In this document: piece after piece, positions 52,009 to 60,045 of the stretch | Position numbering within the stretch: position 1 is the first letter of the stretch | Layout: each line of letters opens with the position of its first letter | Source of the DNA: Anaerotignum sp. MSJ-24 | GTDB lineage: Bacteria; Bacillota; Clostridia; Lachnospirales; Anaerotignaceae | Reading direction: 5' to 3' | Assembly: GCF_018918145.1 (NCBI RefSeq) | Contig: NZ_JAHLPX010000001.1 | Coordinates: forward strand, 124,001-188,000 | Length of the DNA: 64,000 bases | The notes under the pieces: generated by a model | What the model was told of the DNA's origin: nothing | Database searches by the model: none | Seen by the model: the letters and a program-made list of their open reading frames with translations, nothing else | Position numbers and translations under genes: made by a program

Positions 52009-52619
52009 ACCTCCAGATATTTTTCAAGCTTACGCTTTATCCTCTGGAGTGCATTATCAACGGATTTCTCCGGTTTTCCCGTTATTGCGGCAATATCGGC
52101 ATAGGACTTTTTTTCGAGATAGAGATTAAGCACCGTACTTTCATAACGGCTGAGATTTTTAATCAAATGCTCCTCTATGCCTTCCCTTGCCTCTCTGCCT
52201 ATCATCATTGTTTCGGGATTATCGGATTCCGTTGCTTTTATGTTATCAATAATTGTTTCCTGCGAATCCTCGTCAAAAACAGGTTTATTGAGTGAAACAT
52301 AATCATTCAACGGCGTATGCTTCTGTCTTGTTGCCGCCTTTACGGCGGTTATAACCTGTCGGTTTACGCAAAGCTCCGCAAAAGCTTTATACGAGGAATG
52401 CTTTTCGCCATTGAAATCTCTTACGGATTTATAAAGACCGATCATTCCTTCCTGTATTATGTCCTCGTTATCGGCACCCTTAAGAAAATATGCTCTGGAT
52501 TTTGCCTTAACCAAGGGCTTATATTTTTCCAATATGTAATCAAGGGCGGCGGTATCTCCGTCCTTTGCAAGCACAACAACGCTTTCGTCGGAGAGCTCAC
52601 TGAAATTTGTTTCTGTCAT
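52005..52619 (-). CDS. sigH: RNA polymerase sigma factor SigH (sporulation/transition state)
   Basis: A 204-residue sigma-70-family factor. YILEKYKPLVKAKSRAYFL and GADNEDIIQEGMIGLYKSVR in region 2, FAELCVNRQVITAVKAATRQ and KHTPLNDYVSLNKPVFDE after it, and KSVDNALQRIKRKLEKYLE in region 4 match SigH of Bacillus closely. It starts post-exponential and early sporulation transcription. Its position after rlmB, in the ispF-cysS-mrnC-rlmB-sigH order, is conserved in Bacillota. Confidence 0.94.
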   Translation of the reverse strand: MTETNFSELSDESVVVLAKDGDTAALDYILEKYKPLVKAKSRAYFLKGADNEDIIQEGMIGLYKSVRDFNGEKHSSYKAFAELCVNRQVITAVKAATRQKHTPLNDYVSLNKPVFDEDSQETIIDNIKATESDNPETMMIGREAREGIEEHLIKNLSRYESTVLNLYLEKKSYADIAAITGKPEKSVDNALQRIKRKLEKYLEV

Positions 52620-52637
52620 TAAAAAATACCTGCTTCC

Positions 52638-53399
52638 TTATTTATAATGTCTTTGTCTTACTACCTCATACATAAGCAATCCGGCAGCAACAGAGGCATT
52701 AAGCGAGGATATTTTTCCGTACATCGGCATTGAAACAACAAAATCGCATTTTTCCTTTACAAGACGGCTTACTCCGTCGCCTTCCGAGCCGATAACTATT
52801 GCGATTGCACCGTCAAGAGAGGCATCGAAATAATCATCTCCGCCCATATCGGCACAGGCAACCCATATACCGGCTTTTTTAAGATCATCTATTGTTTTGG
52901 ATATATTTGTTACTCTCGCAACCGGCATATATTCGATAGCTCCGGCAGATGTTTTTCCGACAACGGCGGTAAGGCCGACACTTCTTCTTTTGGGAATGAT
53001 AACGCCATGTGCTCCGGCACATTCTGCCGTTCTTATAACCGCACCGAGATTATGCGGATCGGTTATGTTATCGAGTATGACAATAAACGGCTTTTCGCCC
53101 TTTTCTTCCGCTCTTTTGAGAATATCGGAAACCTCGGCATAATCATGCTCCGGCACAAGTGCGATAATACCCTGATGGTTTTTTGTCTGGCTCATATCGT
53201 CAAGCTTCTGCTTAACAACCTCCTGAACGACAACGCCCTGTTCCTTTGCCATGGCAAGAATACGTCTTATTGTGCCTTCGGCATTGCCCTTCTGGATTAT
53301 TATTTTTTCTATATCCCTGCCGCTTCTCAAAAGCTCAAGTACAGCATTTCTGCCCTCAAGCTGGTTTTTGTTTATTTCTTTTTCCTTATCGTTTTTCAT
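52638..53399 (-). CDS. rlmB: 23S rRNA (guanosine-2251-2'-O)-methyltransferase RlmB
   Basis: A 253-residue SPOUT (TrmH-type) methyltransferase. The N-terminal L30e-like substrate domain opens with LEGRNAVLELLRSGRDIEKI; the catalytic knot shows FIVILDNITDPHNLGAVIRT, AIVIGSEGDGVSRLVKEKCD and VSMPMYGKISSLNASVAAGL. Start and mrnC stop share a base (TGATG). Confidence 0.95.
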   Translation of the reverse strand: MKNDKEKEINKNQLEGRNAVLELLRSGRDIEKIIIQKGNAEGTIRRILAMAKEQGVVVQEVVKQKLDDMSQTKNHQGIIALVPEHDYAEVSDILKRAEEKGEKPFIVILDNITDPHNLGAVIRTAECAGAHGVIIPKRRSVGLTAVVGKTSAGAIEYMPVARVTNISKTIDDLKKAGIWVACADMGGDDYFDASLDGAIAIVIGSEGDGVSRLVKEKCDFVVSMPMYGKISSLNASVAAGLLMYEVVRQRHYK

Positions 53400-53830
53400 C
53401 AGTTTTCCTCCGTATCAAGCGGATAAGCAAGCTCGAAAAGCTCTGTTATTCTCTCCTGCTGTCCGGACAGATAAAGATAGCCGAAAACAGCCTCAAGACC
53501 TGTTGCATGACGGTAGTCCGAAATGTCCATGTTTTTCGGGTGTGTATAGGAATTTGCATTTCTGCCTCTTCTGAACACCGCAAGCTCGTCCTCGGTAAGC
53601 TTATCCTCCATAACAAAATAAGCATTGCACTGTGCCTTGGCATTAACCATGCGTCTTGCCTTGGAGTTCATTTTGTTTACCGGTGCATTGCCTTCGGCAA
53701 CAACTCTCGTTCTGACAAGCACCTCATAAACCGCATCACCGATATACGCAAGCACAAGAGGAGAAAGCTCTCTCGGAGAAACGCCGTCATATTCTTTTTT
53801 TAATATTTCCGCAAAAAATTCGTCTGTCAT
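53399..53830 (-). CDS. mrnC: Mini-ribonuclease III MrnC
   Basis: A 143-residue RNase III catalytic domain without dsRNA-binding domain, maturing 23S rRNA ends. SPLVLAYIGDAVYEVLVRTR carries the first acidic residues, KMNSKARRMVNAKAQC follows, and RHATGLEAVFGYLYLSGQ holds the second acidic site. Eight bases after cysS. Confidence 0.95.
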   Translation of the reverse strand: MTDEFFAEILKKEYDGVSPRELSPLVLAYIGDAVYEVLVRTRVVAEGNAPVNKMNSKARRMVNAKAQCNAYFVMEDKLTEDELAVFRRGRNANSYTHPKNMDISDYRHATGLEAVFGYLYLSGQQERITELFELAYPLDTEEN

Positions 53831-53838
53831 TATTTACC

Positions 53839-55248
53839 TCATGCTCTGAACCACTGAACACCCTGTCTTGTGTCCTTGATTGTAATTCCCATAGCCGCAA
53901 GCTCATCTCTTATGGCATCGGCTGTCGCAAAGTCCTTTGCTTTTTTAGCCTCCGCACGTTTAGCGATAAGTGATTCGATTTTTTCCTTTTCGGGATCCTC
54001 TTCCTCTTTTTCCTCGGACTGGAGAATACCGAGAACGGAGCAAAGCTCATTGAACATCTTCTGTGCGGCAAGAGCGGCTTTCTTTGAGAAGCCTTCCGTT
54101 ATATTTACATTTATGAATTTAACAAGCTCATAGATAGCTGTTATTGCGTCTGCCGTATTGAAGTCGTCGTCCATAGCTGCCTCAAACTTTGTGAGGAATC
54201 CGTTTATTTCAGCCTCTTTTTCCGCATCGTCGGCCTTTGTTTCCGTTGTGCAGTTAGCAATATAATGCTCGAGTGACTGAGCAGCTGTCTTAATTCTTTC
54301 AAGGCCGTTCTGGCTTGCCTGCATAAGTGTATCACTGAAGTTAAGAGGCATTCTGTAATGTCCGCTTAATATGAAAAATCTGATTACTTCGTAAGGGAAT
54401 TTTTCGGAGATTTCTCTTACTGTAAAGAAGTTTCCGGCTGATTTGGACATTTTTTCGTTATCTACGGTAATAAAGCCGTTATGCATCCAGTATCTTGAGA
54501 ATATCTTTCCGCTGCAAGCCTCGCTCTGTGCAATCTCGTTTTCATGGTGAGGGAATATAAGGTCTTCGCCGCCGGCATGAATATCAATTGTTTCGCCGAG
54601 ATATTTCTTTGACATAACAGAGCATTCGATATGCCAGCCCGGTCTGCCGTCGCCCCAAGGTGATGGCCAGCTGGGTTCGCCTTCTTTTTTAGGCTTCCAG
54701 AGAACGAAGTCGGTTGAATTTTTCTTTGCGGCGTCTGCCTCTACACGCTCGGACGCTCCGGCAATAAGCTCATCAAGGTTTTTCTTTGAAAGCTTGCCGT
54801 ATTCCGGGAAAGATTTTGTATCATAGTATACAGTACCGTTATCCTCATAGGCATGGCCTTTATCGATAAGCTCCTGAATCATTTCGATTATTTCGGGCAT
54901 TTCCTGTGTTACTCTCGGGTGAACGGTTGCTCTTTTTACATTAAGTCCGTCTGCATCATGGAGTGCCTCCGCAATATATTTTTCCGATACCGCCTGCATT
55001 GATGAATGCTCTTCATTTGCTCTTTTGATTATTTTATCGTCAACATCAGTGAAGTTCTGAACATATGTTACCTCATAGCCCTTATGCTCAAGATAACGGC
55101 GAACCGTATCAAAAACAACGTAAGGTCTTGCGTTTCCGATATGGATATAGTTATATACGGTAGGGCCGCAAACATACATTTTGACCTTTCCCGGCTCCAT
55201 AGGAACGAATTCTTCCTTTTTTCTTGTAAGAGTATTATAGATTTTCAT
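53839..55248 (-). CDS. cysS: Cysteinyl-tRNA synthetase
   Basis: A 469-residue class I synthetase charging tRNA-Cys. CGPTVYNYIHIGNARPYVVF has the zinc Cys and HIGN motif, GWHIECSVMS and IHAGGEDLIFPHHENEIAQS supply zinc and adenylate residues, and KMSKSAGNFFTVRE is the KMSKS loop. C-terminal DALR-type helices bind the tRNA. It follows ispF by 38 bases. Confidence 0.97.
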   Translation of the reverse strand: MKIYNTLTRKKEEFVPMEPGKVKMYVCGPTVYNYIHIGNARPYVVFDTVRRYLEHKGYEVTYVQNFTDVDDKIIKRANEEHSSMQAVSEKYIAEALHDADGLNVKRATVHPRVTQEMPEIIEMIQELIDKGHAYEDNGTVYYDTKSFPEYGKLSKKNLDELIAGASERVEADAAKKNSTDFVLWKPKKEGEPSWPSPWGDGRPGWHIECSVMSKKYLGETIDIHAGGEDLIFPHHENEIAQSEACSGKIFSRYWMHNGFITVDNEKMSKSAGNFFTVREISEKFPYEVIRFFILSGHYRMPLNFSDTLMQASQNGLERIKTAAQSLEHYIANCTTETKADDAEKEAEINGFLTKFEAAMDDDFNTADAITAIYELVKFINVNITEGFSKKAALAAQKMFNELCSVLGILQSEEKEEEDPEKEKIESLIAKRAEAKKAKDFATADAIRDELAAMGITIKDTRQGVQWFRA

Positions 55249-55286
55249 TGTTTTTCTCCTTTAAATAAAGCTTAAACGCTGTAATT

Positions 55287-55772
55287 TTATATTTTTTCGA
55301 TAAGGCAGACCGCCTGTGCCGCAATGCCTTCGCCTGTGCCGGTAAAGCCGAGTCCTTCCTCGGTTGTTGCCTTAATGTTTATTTGGTCAACATCGCACTG
55401 AAGTGCATTGGCGATATTTTTACGCATATCCTCGATATGTGATGCAAGCTTAGGTCTTTGTGCAATCACAGTTGCATCAATATTAATTGTAGTATATCCC
55501 TTATCTTTAAGCAAGTGAAAAACCTTGTCTAAAAGAATAAGGCTTGATATATTTTTGAAATCATCGCTGTTATCGGGAAAATGTCTGCCTATATCACCGA
55601 GAGCCGCCGCTCCCAGAAGAGCGTCCATAACCGCATGAACAAGCACATCTGCATCGGAATGTCCGAGAAGGCCTTTTTCGTAGGGTATATCAACTCCGCC
55701 GAGAATAAGCCTTCTGCCTTCGACAAGCTTATGCACATCATAGCCCTGCCCTATTCTTATATTACTTTTCAT
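55287..55772 (-). CDS. ispF: 2-C-methyl-D-erythritol 2,4-cyclodiphosphate synthase IspF
   Basis: A 161-residue trimeric enzyme, fifth step of the non-mevalonate pathway. [20 protein letters not shown] carries the metal Asp/His, [20 protein letters not shown] the third ligand, [18 protein letters not shown] the loop, and [20 protein letters not shown] the CDP site. The ATG at 55772 follows GGAGG by ten bases. Confidence 0.96.
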   Translation of the reverse strand: MKSNIRIGQGYDVHKLVEGRRLILGGVDIPYEKGLLGHSDADVLVHAVMDALLGAAALGDIGRHFPDNSDDFKNISSLILLDKVFHLLKDKGYTTINIDATVIAQRPKLASHIEDMRKNIANALQCDVDQINIKATTEEGLGFTGTGEGIAAQAVCLIEKI

Positions 55773-55870
55773 CAAAAACCAACCTCCACCGCATTATCTT
55801 ATAATAATACCATTATACACAATTTTTTTCAATGCAATAAAAAACTGACTTAATAATTTTAGATTGACAT

Positions 55871-55935
55871 TAAAAATTTACTCCCTTTTTACAAAAGTGT
55901 GTCTGATGCATATAACTCATAATTATACGAAACAC
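55871..55935. repeat. Long terminal inverted repeat, left
   Basis: Imperfect inverted partner of 56851-56916. Shared core GTGTGTCTGATG and ATAATTATAC, with about three quarters identity over some 60 bases. An inner AAAAGTGTG/CACACTTTT hairpin is also present. Confidence 0.7.
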
Positions 55936-56023
55936 CACACTTTTATTCATTTTCTATTCATTTCCGGCTAATGGGTATTCATTTTTACTCTAAGTTATCA
56001 TGCAATTTATTAGAATGGAATTT

Positions 56024-56062
56024 TTGAAAGAGCCAGCACCTTGAATGGGCTGACTCTTTCAA
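56024..56062 (-). terminator. Terminator of the peptidase E gene
   Basis: TTGAAAGAGCCAGC pairs with GGCTGACTCTTTCAA (one mismatch), followed by T-rich sequence on the minus strand. Confidence 0.75.
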
Positions 56063-56096
56063 TGTCACTTGTAGTTGACAAACTGGAATTTTCAAA

Positions 56097-56699
56097 TTAG
56101 TCTTTGCAAATAACCTTTGAATCTTCACCATCAATTACAATTCCCTGACGGTTGTTAATTGGGCATAGATTCAAATCCGAAAACTCAGTCATTATTTTCT
56201 CGGTAACTTTCTTAAATGGTGCTGTAAGATAATGCGGAAGAACATAGAAATCAATCAAATCAATCCCTGCATCATCTTCTTGTGAGTAGTCCTCCGGCTT
56301 TTCATCCATTTGCTCGATATATTGGATGTTTGGAGCGCATATAATTGCGCCTGCCGACTCGCCGATCATCAATTTTCCATTTGCCAATTCCTTTTTCAGC
56401 AGTCCATCAGTTCCCGTTTTACGGAGCTGGTCCATAAGAAAGAAAGAATTTCCGCCGGTAAAATATATTACATCTGCTTCTTCAAAAACAGACTGTATCG
56501 TTGAATAAGCCTCCGTTGAAATATCAATTTCAGTTATGATCGCTCCCAACTTTTTGAATAATTTTCGAGCCGAGCCGACATAACCGGTGTAGCCTTCACG
56601 CAGTGAAGCTGTTGGAATAAATGCGACTTTCTTATTTTCAATTTCTTCCTTTATCAGACTTCCTACACTTGAAAAGTGCGAACATAAAAATAATTTCAT
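56097..56699 (-). CDS. Peptidase E-like (S51) protein
   Basis: A 200-residue class-I-glutamine-amidotransferase-fold peptidase. VAFIPTASLREGY opens it, VIYFTGGNSFFLMDQL is the second block, and MIGESAGAIICAPN holds the nucleophilic Ser. Peptidase E cuts Asp-X dipeptides; other members act on other small peptides. The ATG at 56699 follows AAAGGAG. It lies alone inside a pair of long inverted repeats with its own terminator, like a mobile cassette, and its codon use looks plainer and more AT-rich than that of flanking operons. Confidence 0.8.
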   Translation of the reverse strand: MKLFLCSHFSSVGSLIKEEIENKKVAFIPTASLREGYTGYVGSARKLFKKLGAIITEIDISTEAYSTIQSVFEEADVIYFTGGNSFFLMDQLRKTGTDGLLKKELANGKLMIGESAGAIICAPNIQYIEQMDEKPEDYSQEDDAGIDLIDFYVLPHYLTAPFKKVTEKIMTEFSDLNLCPINNRQGIVIDGEDSKVICKD

Positions 56700-56850
56700 C
56701 AATATTCTCCTTTATAAATTTCGATTTGTATAACAGTAGTCTAACACATGTTGTTTAAAAATACTACAGCCAAGCCAATGTCTGTAATTTGCCCTAAAAT
56801 TTCATTTTATGGAATTTGGACTACTTGATTTTCTAATTGCTTACGCAATT

Positions 56851-56916
56851 CGTGAAATGTATAATTATACTGTTGATACATCAGACACACAAATGTAAAT
56901 AGGGACAAAATTTAAA
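56851..56916. repeat. Long terminal inverted repeat, right
   Basis: Inverted partner of 55871-55935. The two outer ends define a 1046-bp unit holding only the peptidase E gene. Confidence 0.7.
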
Positions 56917-56951
56917 GGCAGAAGTCACATATTACAGTGAAATCTGCCTTT
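56914..56951 (-). terminator. Terminator of the small peptide gene
   Basis: AAAGGCAGA (56914-56922) pairs with TCTGCCTTT (56943-56951); the minus-strand side runs into TTTAAATTTTG. It overlaps the right inverted repeat end. Confidence 0.65.
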
Positions 56952-56976
56952 ATATATAGGAGAAAAAAGAAGAAAA

Positions 56977-57141
56977 CTATTTAATAATTACCGCTTCCGA
57001 TATTGTTTGTTGTTCGGAAACAGTCGAAATATTACCGAATGCACTGCCTGTCATTGTTACCATCATAAAGGCAAGGCACAAGGCATAGGCATTTTTTCCG
57101 TTTGCCGCTTTTTTGGATTTATGTTTTATTTTAAGCTTCAT
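56977..57141 (-). CDS. Small exported or membrane peptide, 54 residues
   Basis: A short gene with good signals: AGGAG eight bases before ATG at 57141, and a terminator after the TAG. The product begins with a basic stretch (MKLKIKHKSKKAANGKN), then a hydrophobic core AYALCLAFMMVTMTGSAFG that could be a signal peptide, leaving a mature tail of about 18 residues (NISTVSEQQTISEAVIIK). I do not recognise the family. An exported signalling peptide is one option; a cell-wall small protein is another. Confidence 0.5.
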   Translation of the reverse strand: MKLKIKHKSKKAANGKNAYALCLAFMMVTMTGSAFGNISTVSEQQTISEAVIIK

Positions 57142-57244
57142 CAGCATCACTCCTGCTTTTGTTTTATGAGGATATTATAACTGCGGCTTATTAACATGAT
57201 ATGAATAAATAATGAAATTTTTCTAAGATATACATTAAATATTA

Positions 57245-57345
57245 CGGGGCTTTGCCCAAAAACCTTTGAAAAGGTTTTATCTAAACTTTGACAAAATATT
57301 TCTGCGAAATATTTTAAAGAAATCAGCCGCAAAATAATTTTCTAA
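57245..57345 (-). repeat. Dispersed multi-hairpin repeat element, copy 3
   Basis: Read on the minus strand: TTTTGCGGCT, hairpin AAAATATTT/AAATATTTT (loop CGCAG), AAAGTTTAGAT, hairpin AACCTTTT/AAAGGTT, hairpin GGGC/GCCC. It parallels copy 1 part by part with different stem sequences. It ends about 100 bases before the small peptide gene. Confidence 0.6.
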
Positions 57346-57351
57346 AATTTA

Positions 57352-57579
57352 AGATATGCTATAAAGTATATCTCAGACTGTAGACAAAGTTATTTTTGTA
57401 CAGCGGAAGGTATTAGGAAACGAAGAGTTTCCTAAGTGGAATCCGCAGACGGGATTCATTTCCGTCGAGGAGAATAGCGAGTTTCAAGGCTTTTTAGCCG
57501 ATGGAATGAGCTATTCATGCTTCTGTTTAAACAAGTCGAAATTCCTGATTTCGACTTAGATATGCTATAAAGTATATCT
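57352..57579. ncRNA. Candidate structured element bounded by 22-bp direct repeats
   Basis: Identical 22-bp sequences at 57352-57373 and 57558-57579 bound the region. Plus-strand stems: CTGTA/TACAG (57378-57403); CGGAA/TTCCG (57404-57408, 57460-57464) enclosing TTAGGAAAC/GTTTCCTAA and GAATCC/GGATTC, a three-way junction; GAATAGC/GCTATTC (57472-57516) enclosing GGCT/AGCC; and AAGTCGAAAT/ATTTCGACTT (57533-57557). A structured RNA or a miniature mobile element are the two readings. Confidence 0.45.
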
Positions 57580-57594
57580 TTCACCACACACTTA

Positions 57595-57603
57595 TGGTAT
57601 AAT
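57595..57603 (+). promoter_or_regulatory. Extended -10 promoter of the UlaG-like gene
   Basis: TGGTATAAT (57595-57603) is an extended -10 element 39 bases before the start codon; no clear -35 is seen. Confidence 0.55.
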
Positions 57604-57641
57604 TATTATTGTATTCAATCCCGGCATAAGGAGGTAAAAAT

Positions 57642-58262
57642 ATGAACAGCATTAAAATAGAATGGTTCGGACATTCGTGCTTCAGAATAAGCTACGACGG
57701 TTTCAGTGCCGTTATTGATCCCTACGAGGACGGATACATTCCCGGTCTTAAGCCATTAAGGCTGAGTGCCGACGCCGTTTACTGCTCCCATGGGCATGGC
57801 GACCACAACGCAAAGGAGCTTGTGGAGCTTTCCGGCAGAACCGACAATCCGTTCAAAATTACCGAAATACACAGCTGGCATGATGATGTGAAAGGTGCCA
57901 AGCGTGGTGCAAACATAATTCGTATTTTTGAGGCAGACGGCATAAGAGTTGCTCATTTCGGCGACATCGGCTGTTTTCCGACCGATGAGCAGAAAATACT
58001 TTTATCCAATCTTAACGCAGCTATGATTCCCGTCGGCGGATTTTATACAATGGAGCCAAACTACATTCACAACCTTGTGAACGAGCTCAATCCGGAGGTT
58101 GTTATTCCCTGCCATTACAGCGGCTTAGATTATGGCTTTAACGAGATACAGCGAGTTGATGCGTTTCTGGAGTTTGAGGACAACATAAAGTTTTTGGATA
58201 CCAATACAACAGAAATAGAAAGAAATAACGAGCACAAGATTGTTGTTTTAAAATACAAATAA
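57642..58262 (+). CDS. UlaG-like metallo-beta-lactamase-fold hydrolase
   Basis: A 206-residue single-domain hydrolase. IEWFGHSCFRISYDGFSAVI and DPY open the fold, YCSHGHGDHNAKEL is the HxHxDH metal site, VAHFGDIGCFP and IPVGGFYTMEP the later ligands, and VVIPCHYSGLDYG the last His. The UlaG/UPF0173 group includes lactonases and phosphodiesterases; substrate open. AGGAGG precedes the ATG, and a terminator follows. Confidence 0.85.
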   Translation: MNSIKIEWFGHSCFRISYDGFSAVIDPYEDGYIPGLKPLRLSADAVYCSHGHGDHNAKELVELSGRTDNPFKITEIHSWHDDVKGAKRGANIIRIFEADGIRVAHFGDIGCFPTDEQKILLSNLNAAMIPVGGFYTMEPNYIHNLVNELNPEVVIPCHYSGLDYGFNEIQRVDAFLEFEDNIKFLDTNTTEIERNNEHKIVVLKYK

Positions 58263-58269
58263 ACCGATA

Positions 58270-58304
58270 AACTGCCCTTTCGATATGGAAAGGTGCAGTT
58301 TTTG
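58270..58304 (+). terminator. Terminator of the UlaG-like gene
   Basis: AAACTGCCCTTTC pairs with GAAAGGTGCAGTTT (one mismatch), then T run. Confidence 0.8.
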
Positions 58305-58419
58305 TATATATAAAGGAGAATATATTTTGAAATTTAATCGTTTTGAAAATGTGTCCGGACGGAACATGGTGGATAGCATAAATTAAGTCCGTTATGCACT
58401 GTTATTTTTCTGCTTTCGG

Positions 58420-58428
58420 TGCTATACT
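58420..58428 (+). promoter_or_regulatory. Extended -10 promoter giving a leaderless D-aminoacylase mRNA
   Basis: TGCTATACT (58420-58428; positions approximate by one base) is an extended -10 that ends only nine bases before the ATG, and no ribosome site is present. Confidence 0.6.
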
Positions 58429-58437
58429 TTATTCATT

Positions 58438-60024
58438 ATGACAGATATATTATTTAAAAACATAAACATAATCGACGGAACAGGCAGAAAAGCCTATATC
58501 GGCGATGTAGGTGTTAAGGACGGAAAAATCTGTACAGGCGAGTACCCATCGGCGGAGGTTATCGACGGTAACGGACTTACTCTTTTACCCGGCTTTATTG
58601 ATGTACACTCACATGGCGATATAAATTATCTTGACGATTTTGCCTCTCTGTCCAAGCTTTCACAGGGAATTACAACCCAGGTTACCGGAAACTGCTCTAT
58701 TTCCATGTTTCCGATAAGAGACATTTCCGACTTTACCAAATTTGCAAAGGGCTTTTGCGGTCAACCGACATTTCCGGAGAATGTATCCGCTTTGAGCACT
58801 CCCGAAGGCTATGCCGAAGAGCTTGAAAAAACACAAAAGCGTCTGAATTTTGCATACTATACGGGCATGGGCTCGCTAAGGCTTTATGCCATGGGATACA
58901 GCACAGACAAGCCTTCCGAAAGGCATATGGACATAATGAAGGAAATGCTTGCCCGCTCAATCGAAAGCGGTTCACTCGGCTTAAGCACAGGGCTTGTATA
59001 CGTTCCCAACTGCTATTCGCAGAAGGAGGAAATATTTGAGCTGCTCAAGGTAATAAAAAAATACGACGCTTTTTATGCAACCCATGTAAGGAACGAATCC
59101 AACCGAGTTATCGAAGCATATGACGAGGCACTGGAAACCGCATACGAGGCAGGCGTTACCCTGTTTCTTTCCCATTTCAAAGCGGCAGGAAGAACCAACT
59201 GGGGAAAGCCGCACAAAATTTTGCAGAAAGTAAGCCAATACAAGGCAAAGGGCATGAAAATAACGCTTGACCACTACCCTTATCTTGCCGGAATGACTGC
59301 ACTCAACGTATCTATCCCGCCGGAATACAGAAAGGACGGAAACGAAAAGCTTGCGGAATATCTTGCGGACGAAAGTATTGTAGAAAAAATTCGTCAGCGA
59401 ATGTCTGCACCCGTTGACGATTATGAAAACTATGTAATTGCCTGCGGCGGCTTTGACGGCGTTCTTGTTTCAAGCTGTCCCTTTGACCATTCCGCCGACG
59501 GAATGACGGTTTCCGAATATGCCGAAAAGGTCGGAATGGAGCCGTTTGAGGCATACATAGATATTTTACGCAAAAACAAAGGCTTAGGACTTGCGGTTTA
59601 TTTCCATATGTGTGAGGACGATCTTCTGGAGATTGCCCAATATCCCGATACGGTAATCGGCTCTGACGCACTTTTCGGTATGCCCGGAGAAAACATTCAT
59701 CCGAGAGCCTTCGGAACATTCACACAGGGCTACGATTTATATGTACGGAACAAAGGAATATTCACCGCAGAGGAATTTGTACATCGTGCGACAGGACTTG
59801 CGGCAGAAAGGCTCGGCTTTAAGCATAAGGGCGTTATTGCCGACGGATACGATGCAGACCTTATACTCTGCGATTTATCAAAGCTGAAGGCAACCGCAAC
59901 CTACAAAAACTCAAATCAGGTTTCGGAAGGCATAAAGACCGTTTATGTAAACGGAAAAGCCGCTTATACCGACGGCAGGCTTACCGGCAATTTCAGTGGA
60001 AGAGTTATAAAAAGAGAGAAATAA
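58438..60024 (+). CDS. N-acyl-D-amino-acid deacylase family amidohydrolase
   Basis: A 528-residue zinc amidohydrolase of the D-aminoacylase/dihydroorotase-like superfamily. GLTLLPGFIDVHSHGDINYL carries the HxH metal pair, VTGNCSIS the bridging Cys, ATHVRNESNRVIEAYDEAL and LFLSHFKAAG the next His residues, and VIGSDALFGMP the catalytic Asp; a beta-sandwich cap ends in GIKTVYVNGKAAY. It would release D-amino acids from N-acyl forms, perhaps from peptidoglycan turnover. The ATG has no ribosome site and sits about nine bases after a -10, so translation is probably leaderless. Confidence 0.88.
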   Translation: MTDILFKNINIIDGTGRKAYIGDVGVKDGKICTGEYPSAEVIDGNGLTLLPGFIDVHSHGDINYLDDFASLSKLSQGITTQVTGNCSISMFPIRDISDFTKFAKGFCGQPTFPENVSALSTPEGYAEELEKTQKRLNFAYYTGMGSLRLYAMGYSTDKPSERHMDIMKEMLARSIESGSLGLSTGLVYVPNCYSQKEEIFELLKVIKKYDAFYATHVRNESNRVIEAYDEALETAYEAGVTLFLSHFKAAGRTNWGKPHKILQKVSQYKAKGMKITLDHYPYLAGMTALNVSIPPEYRKDGNEKLAEYLADESIVEKIRQRMSAPVDDYENYVIACGGFDGVLVSSCPFDHSADGMTVSEYAEKVGMEPFEAYIDILRKNKGLGLAVYFHMCEDDLLEIAQYPDTVIGSDALFGMPGENIHPRAFGTFTQGYDLYVRNKGIFTAEEFVHRATGLAAERLGFKHKGVIADGYDADLILCDLSKLKATATYKNSNQVSEGIKTVYVNGKAAYTDGRLTGNFSGRVIKREK

Positions 60025-60045
60025 AACAAGACAGCCATGTCGGAT

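Noticed and set aside
57352-57579. 22-bp repeats as attL/attR of an integrated element
   Set aside because: Only 184 bp between them and no integrase anywhere in the window.
58327-58386. 19-codon frame starting TTG after AAAGGAG, upstream of the D-aminoacylase
   Set aside because: A good ribosome site but a very short product with no recognisable feature; possibly a leader or decay remnant, not enough to call.
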